Numbered from the stretch's first letter, positions 51,655 through 60,434 are shown. The stretch is DNA of 64,000 nt from Terrabacter sp. MAHUQ-38 (GCF_014518425.1 NZ_JACVCU010000001.1:1054001-1118000), one strand, 5' to 3'. Notes: generated by a model not told the origin, from the sequence alone. Program-made: numbers and translations.

Positions 51655-52737
51655 ATGAGCGCGGGCCCCGCCCACTGGGTGCTGCACGTCGACCTCGACC
51701 AGTTCATCGCCGCGGTCGAGGTGCTGCGCCGACCCGAGCTCGCCGGCAGACCGGTCATCGTCGGCGGCCGCGGTGACCCGACCGAGCGGGCCGTCGTGTC
51801 CACGGCGAGCTACGAGGCCCGGCAGTTCGGCGTCGGCTCCGGTATGCCGCTGCGGCTGGCCGCGCGCAAGGTGCCCGACGCGGTCATCCTCCCCGTCGAC
51901 GCGCCCGCCTACACCGAGGCGTCCGGTCACGTCATGGATGCGCTGCGCGACCTCGGCGTCGTCGTCGAGGTGCTCGGCTGGGACGAGGCGTTCCTCGGCG
52001 TCGACACCGACGACCCCGAGGCGTTCGCCCGCCGGGCGCAGGCCGCGGTGCTGGAGGCGACCGACCTGCACTGCTCGGTCGGCATCGGCGACAACAAGGT
52101 GAGGGCCAAGATCGCGACGGGGTTCGGCAAGCCGCGCGGCGTCTTCCGGCTGACGCGTGAGAACTGGTTCGAGGTCATGGGCGACCGCCCGACGATCGAC
52201 CTGTGGGGCGTCGGCGCCAAGGTGTCCAAGCGCCTCGCGGGCCACGACATCGTGACGGTCCGCCAGCTCGCCGAGGTCGACGAGGAGGTCCTCGTCGGTG
52301 AGTTCGGCCCGCGGATGGGCGTCTGGTACTCCCAGCTCGGGCGGGGCATCGGCTCCGCCGTCGTCGACGACTCGCCGTGGGTCGCGCGCGGACACAGTCG
52401 CGAGACGACGTACCAGCGCAACCTCACGACCCCCGACGAGGTGCTCGAGGCGGTGCGCGAGCTCGCGTCGCAGGTCTTCGACGACACGGTGGCTGAGGGG
52501 CGCCCGGTTTTCCGGGTGACGCTCAAGGTGCGCTATGCGCCGTTCTTCACCCAGACGAAGGCCCGCAAGCTCCCCGCGGTGACGAGCGAGCGTGCCGACG
52601 TCGTCGACGCCGCCGTCGCGCTCGCGGCCACCCTCGACCCCGAGCGGGAGGTGCGCCTGCTCGGCGTGCGCGCCGAGATGGTCATGCCCGAGGAAGGCGA
52701 CCCCGTCGAGCGCACACCGATCCGCGGACGACTCTGA
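51655..52737 (+). CDS. dinB: Y-family DNA polymerase IV, DinB2-like
   Basis: 360 residues. Metal ligands are Asp13 and Asp15 region (HVDLDQF) and the pair in GWDEAFLG (about D110, E111). The steric-gate position, Tyr or Phe in most Y-family polymerases (DAFYASVE), is Ile18 here (DQFIAAVE). Mycobacterial DinB2, with Leu there, takes in ribonucleotides readily; this protein shares its start VLHVDLDQF and the HCSVGIGDNK block (shown by Cys-Ser-Val-Gly-Ile). It therefore probably makes RNA-containing or mutagenic patches. The ATG is leaderless-like (CACAAT, 6 bases). Confidence 0.9.
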   Translation: MSAGPAHWVLHVDLDQFIAAVEVLRRPELAGRPVIVGGRGDPTERAVVSTASYEARQFGVGSGMPLRLAARKVPDAVILPVDAPAYTEASGHVMDALRDLGVVVEVLGWDEAFLGVDTDDPEAFARRAQAAVLEATDLHCSVGIGDNKVRAKIATGFGKPRGVFRLTRENWFEVMGDRPTIDLWGVGAKVSKRLAGHDIVTVRQLAEVDEEVLVGEFGPRMGVWYSQLGRGIGSAVVDDSPWVARGHSRETTYQRNLTTPDEVLEAVRELASQVFDDTVAEGRPVFRVTLKVRYAPFFTQTKARKLPAVTSERADVVDAAVALAATLDPEREVRLLGVRAEMVMPEEGDPVERTPIRGRL

Positions 52738-52755
52738 CCGCACGTCAACAGCGCG

Positions 52756-53634
52756 TCAGCCGACGTTCCGGAGGCGTCTCCGGCCCGCGGTGCGGAACCA
52801 CAACCGCTGACCGGGACGCGCCTGGGCGGCCAGGTGCAGGTCGTCCTCGGCGAGCACCGCGATCACGGGGTAGCCGCCGGTGACCGGATGGTCGGCGAGG
52901 AAGAGGATCGGCTGCCCGTTGGGCGGCACCTGCAGGGCGCCCGTGACCGTCGCCTCCGGCTTGAGCTCCCGCTCGATCCGGCGGGTCAGCACCGGTCCGT
53001 CCAGCCGGATCCCGACTCGGTCGCACTTGTCGGTCACCGTGTACGGCCCGTGGCACAGCGCGGCGAGGCCCTCCGCGGTGAACCAGTCCTCGCGTGGTCC
53101 GAGGACCACGTCGAGCCGGATCTCGGACGCGTACGGCGCCTGTGGGGCGACGTCGACGCCGGGATGGGGCCGGGTCGGTGCGCCCACGGGCAGCCGCGCT
53201 CCCGGGCCCAGCGGCGGGGGGCCGAGCGAGGCCATGGTGTCGGTGCTGCGTGATCCGAGCACGCAGGGGACGTCGATGCCTCCACGAACGGCGAGGTAGG
53301 TGCGCAGACCTGCATCGGGCATCCCGAGCTGAAGGGTCTCGCCGGCCCTCAGTGGCAGCGGTGCGTACATCGCGGCAGGTCGCCCGGCGGCGGTCACCGG
53401 ACACGGCGCCCCGGTCAGCGCGACGAGCACCGCGGTGTCGAACCGGACGGCCAGGCCGCCCAGCGTCGCCTCGACCGCCGCGGCGCTCTCGGGGTTTCCC
53501 ACCAGCCGGTTCGCCAGTCGGAGGCTGCGGCGGTCGGCCGCGCCGGACTCGCCGACCCCGAGGTGGGCGAGCCCCGGACGGCCGAGGTCCTGGACGGTGG
53601 CGAGCGGCCCCGGGGAGAGCACCTCGAGGGTCAT
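52756..53634 (-). CDS. pxpC: 5-oxoprolinase subunit C (biotin-dependent carboxyltransferase-like)
   Basis: 292 residues. The fold begins VLSPGPLATVQDLGRPGLAHLGVGESGAADRRSLRLANRLVGN (shown by Val-Gln-Asp-Leu-Gly-Arg and Gly-Ala-Ala-Asp), with YLAVRGGIDVPCVLGSRSTDTMASLGP and ending LADHPVTGGYPVIAVLAEDDL; this matches PxpC/KipA. With PxpA and PxpB it hydrolyses 5-oxoproline to glutamate at the cost of ATP. The start overlaps pxpB by 4 bases (ATGA). It is the last gene of the operon and converges on dinB with an 18-base gap. Confidence 0.92.
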   Translation of the reverse strand: MTLEVLSPGPLATVQDLGRPGLAHLGVGESGAADRRSLRLANRLVGNPESAAAVEATLGGLAVRFDTAVLVALTGAPCPVTAAGRPAAMYAPLPLRAGETLQLGMPDAGLRTYLAVRGGIDVPCVLGSRSTDTMASLGPPPLGPGARLPVGAPTRPHPGVDVAPQAPYASEIRLDVVLGPREDWFTAEGLAALCHGPYTVTDKCDRVGIRLDGPVLTRRIERELKPEATVTGALQVPPNGQPILFLADHPVTGGYPVIAVLAEDDLHLAAQARPGQRLWFRTAGRRRLRNVG

Positions 53635-54245
53635 GGCGTCACCTCCACGAAGCGAACGGGTGTGCCCGGCGCGAGGAGCGTCGGCGGGGTGCGTTCCAGG
53701 TCCCAGACCGGGGCGTCGGTGTGGCCGATGATCCGCCACCCGCCCGGCGACTCCCGGGGATAGACGGCGGCGTACTCGTCGGCGATCGCGACCGCCCCGG
53801 TGGGTACGCGCGTGCGGGGCGAGTCGCGCCGCGGCACCCACAGACTGCGGTCGAGCCCGACCAGGTAGGCGAACCCGGGTGCGAAACCGCAGAACGCACT
53901 GGTGTACGCGGCCGCGACGTGTCTCTCGACGACCTCGCGAACCGGGAGGCCGCTCAGGGATGCGACCTCCTCGAGGTCCTCCCCGTCGTAGCGCACCTCG
54001 ATCTTGACCTCGTCGCGGTGGTGGTCCTCGGCCGGTCCGACAGGACGCTCGCGCAGCTCCGCGGCGAGGCGGTCCACCCCGGTGACCGTCCGGTCGAACC
54101 GCACGAGCAGCGTCCGTGCCGCGGGCACGAGCTCCGTCACTCCCTCGAGCGGCTCACGTCGGAGCGTCGCGTAGAGCCCGAGCACCTCGGTGAGGTCGGA
54201 GAGCTCCACCAGGGCGGAATGTTCCCCGCAGGGGAGGACGAGCAT
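53631..54245 (-). CDS. pxpB: 5-oxoprolinase subunit B (KipI-like)
   Basis: 204 residues. The N-terminal LPCGEHSALVELSDL and the C-terminal AFCGFAPGFAYLVGLD, RVPTGAVAIADEYAAVYPRESPGGWRIIGHTD and APGTPVRFV are standard for PxpB/KipI (cyclophilin-like fold), the second shown by its Gly-Gly-Trp-Arg-Ile-Ile-Gly. It works in a complex with PxpC. The ATG shares a base with the pxpA stop (TGATG) and the stop overlaps pxpC, so the three are translated together. Confidence 0.92.
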   Translation of the reverse strand: MLVLPCGEHSALVELSDLTEVLGLYATLRREPLEGVTELVPAARTLLVRFDRTVTGVDRLAAELRERPVGPAEDHHRDEVKIEVRYDGEDLEEVASLSGLPVREVVERHVAAAYTSAFCGFAPGFAYLVGLDRSLWVPRRDSPRTRVPTGAVAIADEYAAVYPRESPGGWRIIGHTDAPVWDLERTPPTLLAPGTPVRFVEVTP

Positions 54246-55012
54246 CAGCCTGCCCCCGCGAAGGGAGCGACCCGCACACCGGCTCCCTCGAGCGCCTGCC
54301 GAACCCGGCGCGCGATCTCGACCGCTCCAGGCGTGTCGCCGTGCAAGCAGATGGACCGCGCCTCGACCTCGACGGTGCTGCCGTCGACGGCGCGGACCGT
54401 GCGTTGCGTGGCGATCTCGACGCACCGGGCGACGACCTGCTCCACGTCGTGCAGCACCGCACCCGGCCGGTTCCGCGGTTGCAGCGTCCCCTCGGGCGTG
54501 TAGGCGCGGTCGGCGAACGCCTCCGGCACGGTCGCCAGTCCCGCGGCCGCCGCCCTCCGCAGCAGCTGGGAGCCGGGCAGGCCGAGGACCGGAAGGCCGG
54601 CGTCGTAGCCGGCGACGGCTTCGACCACCGCGTCGGCCTGCGTCTCGTCGTGCACCACGGTGTTGTAGAGCGCGCCGTGCGGCTTGACGTAGCGCACCGC
54701 CGTGCCGGCCGCCCGGGCGAAGGCGTCGAGCGCGCCGATCTGGTACAGCACGTCGTCGCGCAGCTCGGACGGGTCCACGTCCATGCGACGGCGCCCGAAC
54801 CCGGCGAGGTCTCGGTACGAGACCTGGGCTCCGACCGTGACGCCGTTCGCCGCCGCTCGCTCGCACACGCGCCTCATGGTGGAGGGGTCGCCGGCATGGA
54901 AGCCGCAGGCGACGTTCGCGCTGGTCACGACGTCGAGCAGGGCGTCGTCGTCGGTGAGCCGCCAGACCCCGAAGCCTTCGCCGAGGTCGCTGTTGAGGTC
55001 GATGGTCACCAT
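54245..55012 (-). CDS. pxpA: 5-oxoprolinase subunit A (LamB/YcsF)
   Basis: 255 residues. It starts TIDLNSDLGEGFGVW and has SANVACGFHAGDPSTMR, GAQVSYRDLAGFGRRRMDV, VRYVKPHGALYN and the late SICLHGDTPGAVEIA, which are all LamB/YcsF hallmarks (Asn/Asp/His in a NodB-like barrel). The shared-base start TGATG couples it to the DUF1445 gene. It supplies the catalytic part of the ATP-dependent opening of 5-oxoproline. Confidence 0.93.
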   Translation of the reverse strand: MVTIDLNSDLGEGFGVWRLTDDDALLDVVTSANVACGFHAGDPSTMRRVCERAAANGVTVGAQVSYRDLAGFGRRRMDVDPSELRDDVLYQIGALDAFARAAGTAVRYVKPHGALYNTVVHDETQADAVVEAVAGYDAGLPVLGLPGSQLLRRAAAAGLATVPEAFADRAYTPEGTLQPRNRPGAVLHDVEQVVARCVEIATQRTVRAVDGSTVEVEARSICLHGDTPGAVEIARRVRQALEGAGVRVAPFAGAG

Positions 55013-55800
55013 CACGACACCCGGAGGTCCACGTCGCGGACGTCCGTGACGAACATGTACCCCGGCGCGTGCGTGATCGCGAACGGCGGCCGCGACTCCA
55101 TGATCGCCACCTGCGGTGTGACACCGCACGCCCAGAACACCGGGACATCGCCGTCGTCGAGGTCGACGGGGTCGCCGAAGTCGGGCTCGGAGAGGTCGGC
55201 GATGCCCAGCCGCCCGGGCTCGCCGACGTGCACCGGCGCGCCGTGGACCGCCGGCACCGCCGCGGTGACGGTCACCGCCTTGGCCACGAGCGCCGCGGGG
55301 ATGGGCCGCATCGTGACCACGAGGTCGCCGCCCAAGCGGCCCGCGGGCCGGCAGCGGCGGTCGGTGCGGAACATCGGCACGTTGCGGCCCTGCTCGAGGT
55401 GTCGCACGGGGACGCCGGCCTCGAGCAGCGCAGCCTCGAACGTGAAGCTGCAGCCGATGAGGAACGTCACGAGGTCCTCACGCCACCAGGGTCGGACGTC
55501 GTCCGGCTCCTCGACCAGCTCGCCGTCGGCCCACACGCGGTACCGCGGCAGGTCGGTTCGCAGGTCGGCCCCCGGCGCCACCGCCGTCGACCACGAGCCG
55601 GGCTCGGTCACGTCGAGCAGGGGGCACGGCTTGGGGTTGCGCTGGGCGAAGAGGAGCACGTCGTACGCGAAGTCCTTGGGCACGCTGACGAGGTTGGCCT
55701 GCGCGTAGCCGTCGGCCCACCCGGGCGTCGGTGCCACCTGACCCTCGCGGAACGCGACCCGTGCCCGCTCGGGTGTCATCGCCGCGTGCTCGACGGTCAC
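55012..55800 (-). CDS. DUF1445 protein (putative hydro-lyase / D-glutamate cyclase-like)
   Basis: 262 residues from a GTG overlapping the MFS stop (GTGA); an ATG seven codons in is possible. Family blocks are [32 protein letters not shown] (shown by Asn-Pro-Lys-Pro-Cys-Pro), [39 protein letters not shown] and [32 protein letters not shown]. Mammalian D-glutamate cyclase contains this domain, which makes 5-oxo-D-proline; being beside pxpABC supports a link of that kind (inferred). The conserved Cys may be catalytic. Confidence 0.88.
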   Translation of the reverse strand: MTVEHAAMTPERARVAFREGQVAPTPGWADGYAQANLVSVPKDFAYDVLLFAQRNPKPCPLLDVTEPGSWSTAVAPGADLRTDLPRYRVWADGELVEEPDDVRPWWREDLVTFLIGCSFTFEAALLEAGVPVRHLEQGRNVPMFRTDRRCRPAGRLGGDLVVTMRPIPAALVAKAVTVTAAVPAVHGAPVHVGEPGRLGIADLSEPDFGDPVDLDDGDVPVFWACGVTPQVAIMESRPPFAITHAPGYMFVTDVRDVDLRVS

Positions 55801-57119
55801 GTCAGCTCCCTTGCCGCGGTCTCGGGCAGCCAGAACAGCGCGACCACGACGAGGCCGTATGCCGCGGCGCCGAAGGTCATCGCCCCGCCCATCCCGTAGT
55901 TGGCGGCGAGGAACCCGATGACCGTGGGGAAGAACGCCCCGATACCGCGGCCGACGTTGTACGTGAAACCCTGGGCCGTGCCCCGGACCCGCAGCGGGAA
56001 CAGCTCGGCCAGGTAGGCCCCGAAGCCGGCGAAGATGGCGCTGGAGCAGAACCCCAGCGGGAAGCCGAGGATCCGCACGTAGTCGCCCGCGCTCGCAGGC
56101 AGCTGGGTGTAGAGGACGATCAGCACGGCACTCAGCACGGCGAAGATCCGGAACGTGTTCTTGCGGCCGATGCGGTCGGTGAAGTAGCCGCCGGTGAGGT
56201 AGCCGGCGAACGCACCGGTGATGAGGAAGACGAGGTAGCTGCCGGTGCCGACCACCGTGAGCCCTCGTTCGGTCTTGAGGAACGTCGGCACCCACGTCGC
56301 GAGGGTGTAGTAGCCGCCCTGGGCGCCGGTCGCCAGCACCGATGCGAGCAGCGTGGTCCTGACCAGGTCGGGCTTCCAGATCGAGGCGATCGCGACCCGG
56401 TCGACCTGGCTCCTGTTCTCCTCGAAGGCCGGGGCGTCCTTCATGTTGCGGCGGACGTAGAAGACGAGGAGCGCGGGCAGCGCGCCGGTGAAGAAGAGCA
56501 GGCGCCAGGCCGTCCCCTCGTCCGCCAGCGAGAAGATCACGGTGTAGGCGAGGACGGCGAGGCCCCAGCCGACCGCCCACGAGCTCTGGATCAGCGCGAC
56601 CGTCCGGCCGCGGTGCCGGGCCGCGGCGTACTCGGACATCAGCACCGCCCCGGCGGCCCACTCGCCGCCGAACCCGATGCCCTGAGCCGCGCGGAACAGC
56701 AGGAGCATGTCGTAGTTCTGCGCCAGCCCGCAGAGGGCGGTGAAGACGGCGTAGGTGGCAACGGTGAGCATCAGCGTCCGGACCCGCCCGATGCGGTCGC
56801 ACAGGATGCCGGCGATCACTCCGCCGAACGCGCTGGCCACGAGGGTCGTGGTCGCGAGGAGGCCGGCCTCCGGGGTGCTCAGCCCGAACGCCGCCGTGAT
56901 GGCGGCCAGTCCGAGGGGCAGCACCCAGAAGTCGTAGGAGTCGAGCGCGTAGCCGAGGAAGGAGCCGGTGAACGCGCGGCGGCCCGCGGAGGTCAGCGAG
57001 CGCCACCAGGCGAAGGCTCCGGTGTCCGCGGCGACGGCGACGGTGCCGGAGCCGGAGGGCGGTCGGTCGGCTTCGGCGACAGGTGTGTTCATCGGTTCGT
57101 CGCTGGTCGGTGTTGCCAT
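55797..57119 (-). CDS. MFS transporter (aromatic acid/metabolite:H+ symporter-like)
   Basis: 440 residues, 12 hydrophobic segments. The start [18 protein letters not shown] has the Asp pair of acid:proton symporters, and [14 protein letters not shown] and [15 protein letters not shown] are the two MFS loops; [19 protein letters not shown] is also typical. It leads an operon with DUF1445 and pxpABC, so uptake of 5-oxoproline or a related acid is likely. The divergent GntR gene and a palindrome lie upstream. Confidence 0.9.
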   Translation of the reverse strand: MATPTSDEPMNTPVAEADRPPSGSGTVAVAADTGAFAWWRSLTSAGRRAFTGSFLGYALDSYDFWVLPLGLAAITAAFGLSTPEAGLLATTTLVASAFGGVIAGILCDRIGRVRTLMLTVATYAVFTALCGLAQNYDMLLLFRAAQGIGFGGEWAAGAVLMSEYAAARHRGRTVALIQSSWAVGWGLAVLAYTVIFSLADEGTAWRLLFFTGALPALLVFYVRRNMKDAPAFEENRSQVDRVAIASIWKPDLVRTTLLASVLATGAQGGYYTLATWVPTFLKTERGLTVVGTGSYLVFLITGAFAGYLTGGYFTDRIGRKNTFRIFAVLSAVLIVLYTQLPASAGDYVRILGFPLGFCSSAIFAGFGAYLAELFPLRVRGTAQGFTYNVGRGIGAFFPTVIGFLAANYGMGGAMTFGAAAYGLVVVALFWLPETAARELT

Positions 57120-57160
57120 GGGGACCTCCAGGGGGAGTGGCTTGATGCACCTACGCTAGA

Positions 57161-57175
57161 GATTGTTGAACAATC
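57161..57175. promoter_or_regulatory. GntR/FCD operator between pxp operon and regulator
   Basis: GATTGTT-G-AACAATC (57161-57175) is a perfect 15-base palindrome; its TTGT-TGA-ACAA core fits the FadR-subfamily consensus TNGTNNNACNA. It lies between the MFS start (57119) and the GntR start (57237). A second short palindrome, GTCTAGAC, is at 57201-57208. Confidence 0.75.
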
Positions 57176-57236
57176 CCACAAGGGGAAAGGTCAAAGAAAT
57201 GTCTAGACTGGCCCTGACTCGACGTTGGGAGGCCTG

Positions 57237-57926
57237 ATGGCGCAGAACGAGGTGGCACTCCTGGAGGCCCTCGAGCAGGAGCGGTCCCTGCTGGGCCGCA
57301 GCAGCACGGCCGAACGCGTCGCCGCGCTGCTGCGCGAGCAGATCATGGCGGGCGCGATCCCACCGTCCACACGGCTCTCGGAGGACGCCATCAGCCGCGC
57401 GCTCGGGGTGTCACGAAACACCCTTCGGGAGGCGTTCCGCCTGCTCGCGCACGAGCGCCTTCTCGTCCATGAGCTCAACCGCGGGGTCTTCGTCAGGCAG
57501 CTCACCCCGGAGGACCTCAGCGACCTGTTCCAGGTGCGCCGCCTCGTGGAGCTGGGGGCGCTGCGCGGGGTGCGGGCCGTCGCCCCCGAACGCCTCGTGG
57601 CCTTGCGTGCCGCTCTGGACGAGGCTCGGCAGTGCGCCGCGGACGGCCGCTGGATGGATGTGGGAACGGCGAACATGCGGTTCCACCTGGCGATCGCCGC
57701 CCTGGCGGGCAGCCCGCGCGTCGGCGAGCTGATGGAGCACGTGCTGGCTGAGCTGCGCCTGGTCTTCCTCGTGATGCCCGACCCCCGGCGATTCCACGAG
57801 CCCTACGTCGAGCGCAACGCCGAGATCTGCCGGCTCCTGGAGGCCGGCGAGGTGAACGAGGCCCATGACGCCCTGGTGCGCTACCTCGACGATGCCGAGC
57901 GGGAGCTGCTCCGGGCGGTGACCTGA
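57237..57926 (+). CDS. GntR family regulator (FadR/FCD subfamily)
   Basis: 229 residues from the ATG with GGGAGG upstream. An N-terminal winged HTH (about 25-90; RVAALLREQIMAGAIPPSTRLSEDAISRALGVSRNTLREAFRLL, shown by its Ser-Arg-Asn-Thr-Leu-Arg-Glu-Ala) and an FCD helical domain (about 95-225) with candidate metal His in NMRFHLAIAALAG. It should respond to an organic acid, perhaps 5-oxoproline, and control the divergent MFS-DUF1445-pxp operon. Confidence 0.9.
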   Translation: MAQNEVALLEALEQERSLLGRSSTAERVAALLREQIMAGAIPPSTRLSEDAISRALGVSRNTLREAFRLLAHERLLVHELNRGVFVRQLTPEDLSDLFQVRRLVELGALRGVRAVAPERLVALRAALDEARQCAADGRWMDVGTANMRFHLAIAALAGSPRVGELMEHVLAELRLVFLVMPDPRRFHEPYVERNAEICRLLEAGEVNEAHDALVRYLDDAERELLRAVT

Positions 57927-57946
57927 CCCCCGGGTGAAACGCACGA

Positions 57947-57981
57947 GGTGGCCGGGACGGCCACTGGCCACCCCGGCCACC
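57947..57981. terminator. Bidirectional hairpin terminator
   Basis: GGTGGCCGGG (57947-57956) pairs with CCCGGCCACC (57972-57981) across 15 bases. It lies between convergent stops at 57926 and 57997. Confidence 0.7.
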
Positions 57982-57996
57982 CCGACTCGGTGGCTG

Positions 57997-58512
57997 TCAG
58001 CCCGCCTGCCGCTCGGCCTGGTCGGAGCCGGTGTCGGAACCCTGGTCGGTGCTCGTGTCGGTGCCCTTGTCGGTGCCGGACCCGATGGCCTGGTGCGAGC
58101 CCCCGTGTGAGACGGAGATCTTGCGCGGCTTGGCCTCCTCGGCGACCGGGATCGTCAGGGAGAGGACGCCGTCGCGGTAGTCGGCCTCGATGCGGTCGAG
58201 AGCCAGGCCGCGACCCAGCGAGAGCTGGCGGGCGAAGGTGCCCGTGGGCCGCTCGCGCGAGAGCCACTGCGCTCCCTCCTCCTCGGGGGCGGTGCGCTCG
58301 GCGCGCACCGTGAGGGTGCGGTCCTCGACGTCGATGTCGATGCTGCCCGGGTCGACGCCCGGCAGGTCGATGTGGGCGACGAAGCTCTCGCCGGACCGGT
58401 AGAGGTCCATCGGCATGATCGCGCCGCCCGCCGTGCTGCGCAGGCTGTCGCCCAGGAGCCGGTCGAACGTGCGGTCGAGGCTACGGAACGGGTCGAAGGT
58501 GCTGGTGCTCAT
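57997..58512 (-). CDS. Hsp20/alpha-crystallin small heat-shock protein
   Basis: 171 residues. The alpha-crystallin domain spans about 34-130: MPMDLYRSGESFVAHIDLPGVDPGSIDIDVEDRTLTVRAERT (shown by Leu-Pro-Gly-Val and Leu-Thr-Val) and YRDGVLSLTIPVAEEAKPRKISV with the conserved Gly-Val-Leu. It holds unfolding proteins in the cytoplasm. The 30-residue tail is a Gly/Ser/Thr/Asp-rich repeat, unusual for the family. A HAIR-like HspR element and a 5'-UTR hairpin lie upstream. Confidence 0.93.
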   Translation of the reverse strand: MSTSTFDPFRSLDRTFDRLLGDSLRSTAGGAIMPMDLYRSGESFVAHIDLPGVDPGSIDIDVEDRTLTVRAERTAPEEEGAQWLSRERPTGTFARQLSLGRGLALDRIEADYRDGVLSLTIPVAEEAKPRKISVSHGGSHQAIGSGTDKGTDTSTDQGSDTGSDQAERQAG

Positions 58513-58534
58513 GATTACTCCTGCGATGAACGGT

Positions 58535-58555
58535 GAGGCCGATCTTGTCGGCCTC
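58535..58555 (-). promoter_or_regulatory. 5'-UTR hairpin of hsp20
   Basis: GAGGCCGA (58535-58542) and TCGGCCTC (58548-58555) form a perfect 8-base stem with a 5-base loop, 17 bases upstream of the AGGAG ribosome site of hsp20. It does not cover the ribosome site in the simple fold, so a role as an RNA thermometer is only possible. Confidence 0.45.
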
Positions 58556-58566
58556 GACGGACCTTT

Positions 58567-58587
58567 CTTGAGTGGTAACCGCTCAAC
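58567..58587 (-). promoter_or_regulatory. HAIR-like HspR binding site
   Basis: CTTGAGT-N7-GCTCAAC (58567-58587) matches the HspR-associated inverted repeat CTTGAGT-N7-ACTCAAG in the left half completely and in five of seven right-half bases. It lies upstream of the hsp20 gene. Confidence 0.72.
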
Positions 58588-58675
58588 TTTGTGCTGTGTT
58601 CCAGTTTTAGATCAGGAGTTGCCGTGTCGTCAAGCGTCGGCGACCGACGTCCGGGCCACGGTCTCGCGAGTGCCC

Positions 58676-60322
58676 TCAGAGCGCCGCGGCGACCGAGCGG
58701 CCGGCGGTGCGCCCACTGAACAGGCAGCCCCCGAGGAAGGTGCCCTCGAGCGAGTTGTAGCCGTGCATGCCGCCCCCGCCGAAGCCGCTGACCTCGCCCG
58801 CGGCGTACACGCCGGGCAGCGGCTCGCCGCCCGGGCGCAGCACGCGTCCGGCGAGGTCGGTCTCCAGCCCGCCCAGCGTCTTGCGGGTGAGGATGTTGAG
58901 CCGCACGGCGATGAGCGGTCCGGCCTTCGGGTCGAGCAGCTTGTGCGGGCTCGCGACGCGGATCAGCTTGTCCCCGCGGTAGTTCCGCGCGCCCCGGATA
59001 GCGGTGATCTGGGCGTCCTTCGTGAAGTCGTTGTCGATCTCGTTGTCGCGGGCGACGATCGTGCGGCGCAGCGAGTCGAGCTCGATGAGCCCGTCGCCCG
59101 TCAGCGCGTTCATGCCCCGGACGAGCTCCTCGAGGGAGCGGGCCACCACGAAGTCCTCGCCGTGCTCCTTGAACGCCTCCACGGGACCCGGGGCCCCCTT
59201 CCGGACGCGGCCCAGCACCTGCCTCACGTCCTTGCCGGTGAGGTCGGGGTTCTGCTCCGACCCGGACAGGGCGAACTCCTTCTCGATGATGCGCTGCGTC
59301 AGCACGAACCACGAGTAGTCGTGGCCGCTGCGCATGATGTGCCCGAGCGTCCCCAGCGTGTCGAAGCCCGGAAAGTAGGGCGCCGGGAACCGGCGGCCCC
59401 GCGCGTCGATCCACAGCGACGACGGGCCGGGCAGGATGCGGATGCCGTGGTTGTCCCAGACGGGGTCCCAGTTGCGCAGGCCCTCGGTGTAGTGCCACAT
59501 GCGGTCGGGGTTGATCACGTGGCCGCCCGCATGCTCCGTGATCACGAGCATGCGCCCGTCGACGTGCGCGGGGACGCCGGCGACCATGCGGGCCGGCGGG
59601 GTGCCGAGCCGCTCCGGCCAGGCCTCCCGGACGAGGTCGTGGTTGCCGCCGATGCCGCCGCTCGTGACGACCACGGCCTGGGCCGAGATCTCGAAGTCGC
59701 CGATCCCGTTGCGGTTGCTGGGCTTCCCGCGCTCGGCGGCATCCGGCGCGAGCACGGTGCCGCGCACGCCGGTGACGCCCCCGCCGGACGTGACGAGCTC
59801 GTCGACGCGGTGGCGCAGGGCGAGGGTGACCCGTCCGGCCGCGACACCGTCGCGGACCCGTCGGTCGAAGGGTCCGACGAGACCGGGGCCGGTGCCCCAC
59901 GTGACGTGGAAGCGCGGCACCGAGTTGCCGTGGCCGTCGGCGCGGCCGTCGCCGCGCTCGGCCCAGCCGACGACGGGGAAGAGCCGGTGACCCTGCTCGT
60001 GCAGCCACGAGCGCTTCTCGCCCGCCGCGAAGTGGAGGTACGCCTCGGCCCACTTGCGCGGCCAGAAGTCCTCGTCGCGGTCGAATTGTGCCGACCCCAT
60101 CCAGTCCTGGGTCGCGAGCTCGAGGCTGTCCTTGATGCCCATGCGGCGCTGCTCCGGGCTGTCGACGAGGAAGAGGCCGCCGAAGCTCCAGAAGGCCTGG
60201 CCGCCGACGGACTGCTCGCCCTCCTGGTCGACGAGGATGACGCGCTTGCCACGGTCGGCGAGCTCGGCGGTGGCGACCAGACCGGCCAGTCCCGCTCCTA
60301 CGACGACGACGTCGGCTTCCAT
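58676..60322 (-). CDS. FAD-binding dehydrogenase (KstD/fumarate reductase-like flavoprotein)
   Basis: 548 residues from the ATG at 60322. The N-terminal FAD-binding motif DVVVVGAGLAGLVATAELADRG is followed by EGEQSVGGQAFWSFGGLFLVD and, at the end, PGVYAAGEVSGFGGGGMHGYNSLEGTFLGGCLFSGR (shown by Ala-Ala-Gly-Glu and Gly-Gly-Gly-Met-His-Gly), as in 3-ketosteroid dehydrogenases and related flavoproteins. It is annotated in many actinobacteria as FAD-binding dehydrogenase without a known substrate. GAGAGGGA precedes the ATG. It is divergent from the aztD-like gene. Confidence 0.88.
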   Translation of the reverse strand: MEADVVVVGAGLAGLVATAELADRGKRVILVDQEGEQSVGGQAFWSFGGLFLVDSPEQRRMGIKDSLELATQDWMGSAQFDRDEDFWPRKWAEAYLHFAAGEKRSWLHEQGHRLFPVVGWAERGDGRADGHGNSVPRFHVTWGTGPGLVGPFDRRVRDGVAAGRVTLALRHRVDELVTSGGGVTGVRGTVLAPDAAERGKPSNRNGIGDFEISAQAVVVTSGGIGGNHDLVREAWPERLGTPPARMVAGVPAHVDGRMLVITEHAGGHVINPDRMWHYTEGLRNWDPVWDNHGIRILPGPSSLWIDARGRRFPAPYFPGFDTLGTLGHIMRSGHDYSWFVLTQRIIEKEFALSGSEQNPDLTGKDVRQVLGRVRKGAPGPVEAFKEHGEDFVVARSLEELVRGMNALTGDGLIELDSLRRTIVARDNEIDNDFTKDAQITAIRGARNYRGDKLIRVASPHKLLDPKAGPLIAVRLNILTRKTLGGLETDLAGRVLRPGGEPLPGVYAAGEVSGFGGGGMHGYNSLEGTFLGGCLFSGRTAGRSVAAAL

Positions 60323-60434
60323 GGGTCCCTCTCCCTCGGCGTGCCGCAGTGCTGACCGCTGCGCTCGCCCAGCCTCTAGGTCGGGACCGCACGGGTCAAC
60401 CACCGTGGCTGAGTTGACAGCAGGGGATCATAAT

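Noticed and set aside
58535-58555. Definite RNA thermometer
   Set aside because: The stem is perfect but does not sequester the ribosome site in the obvious fold, so only a possible role is stated.
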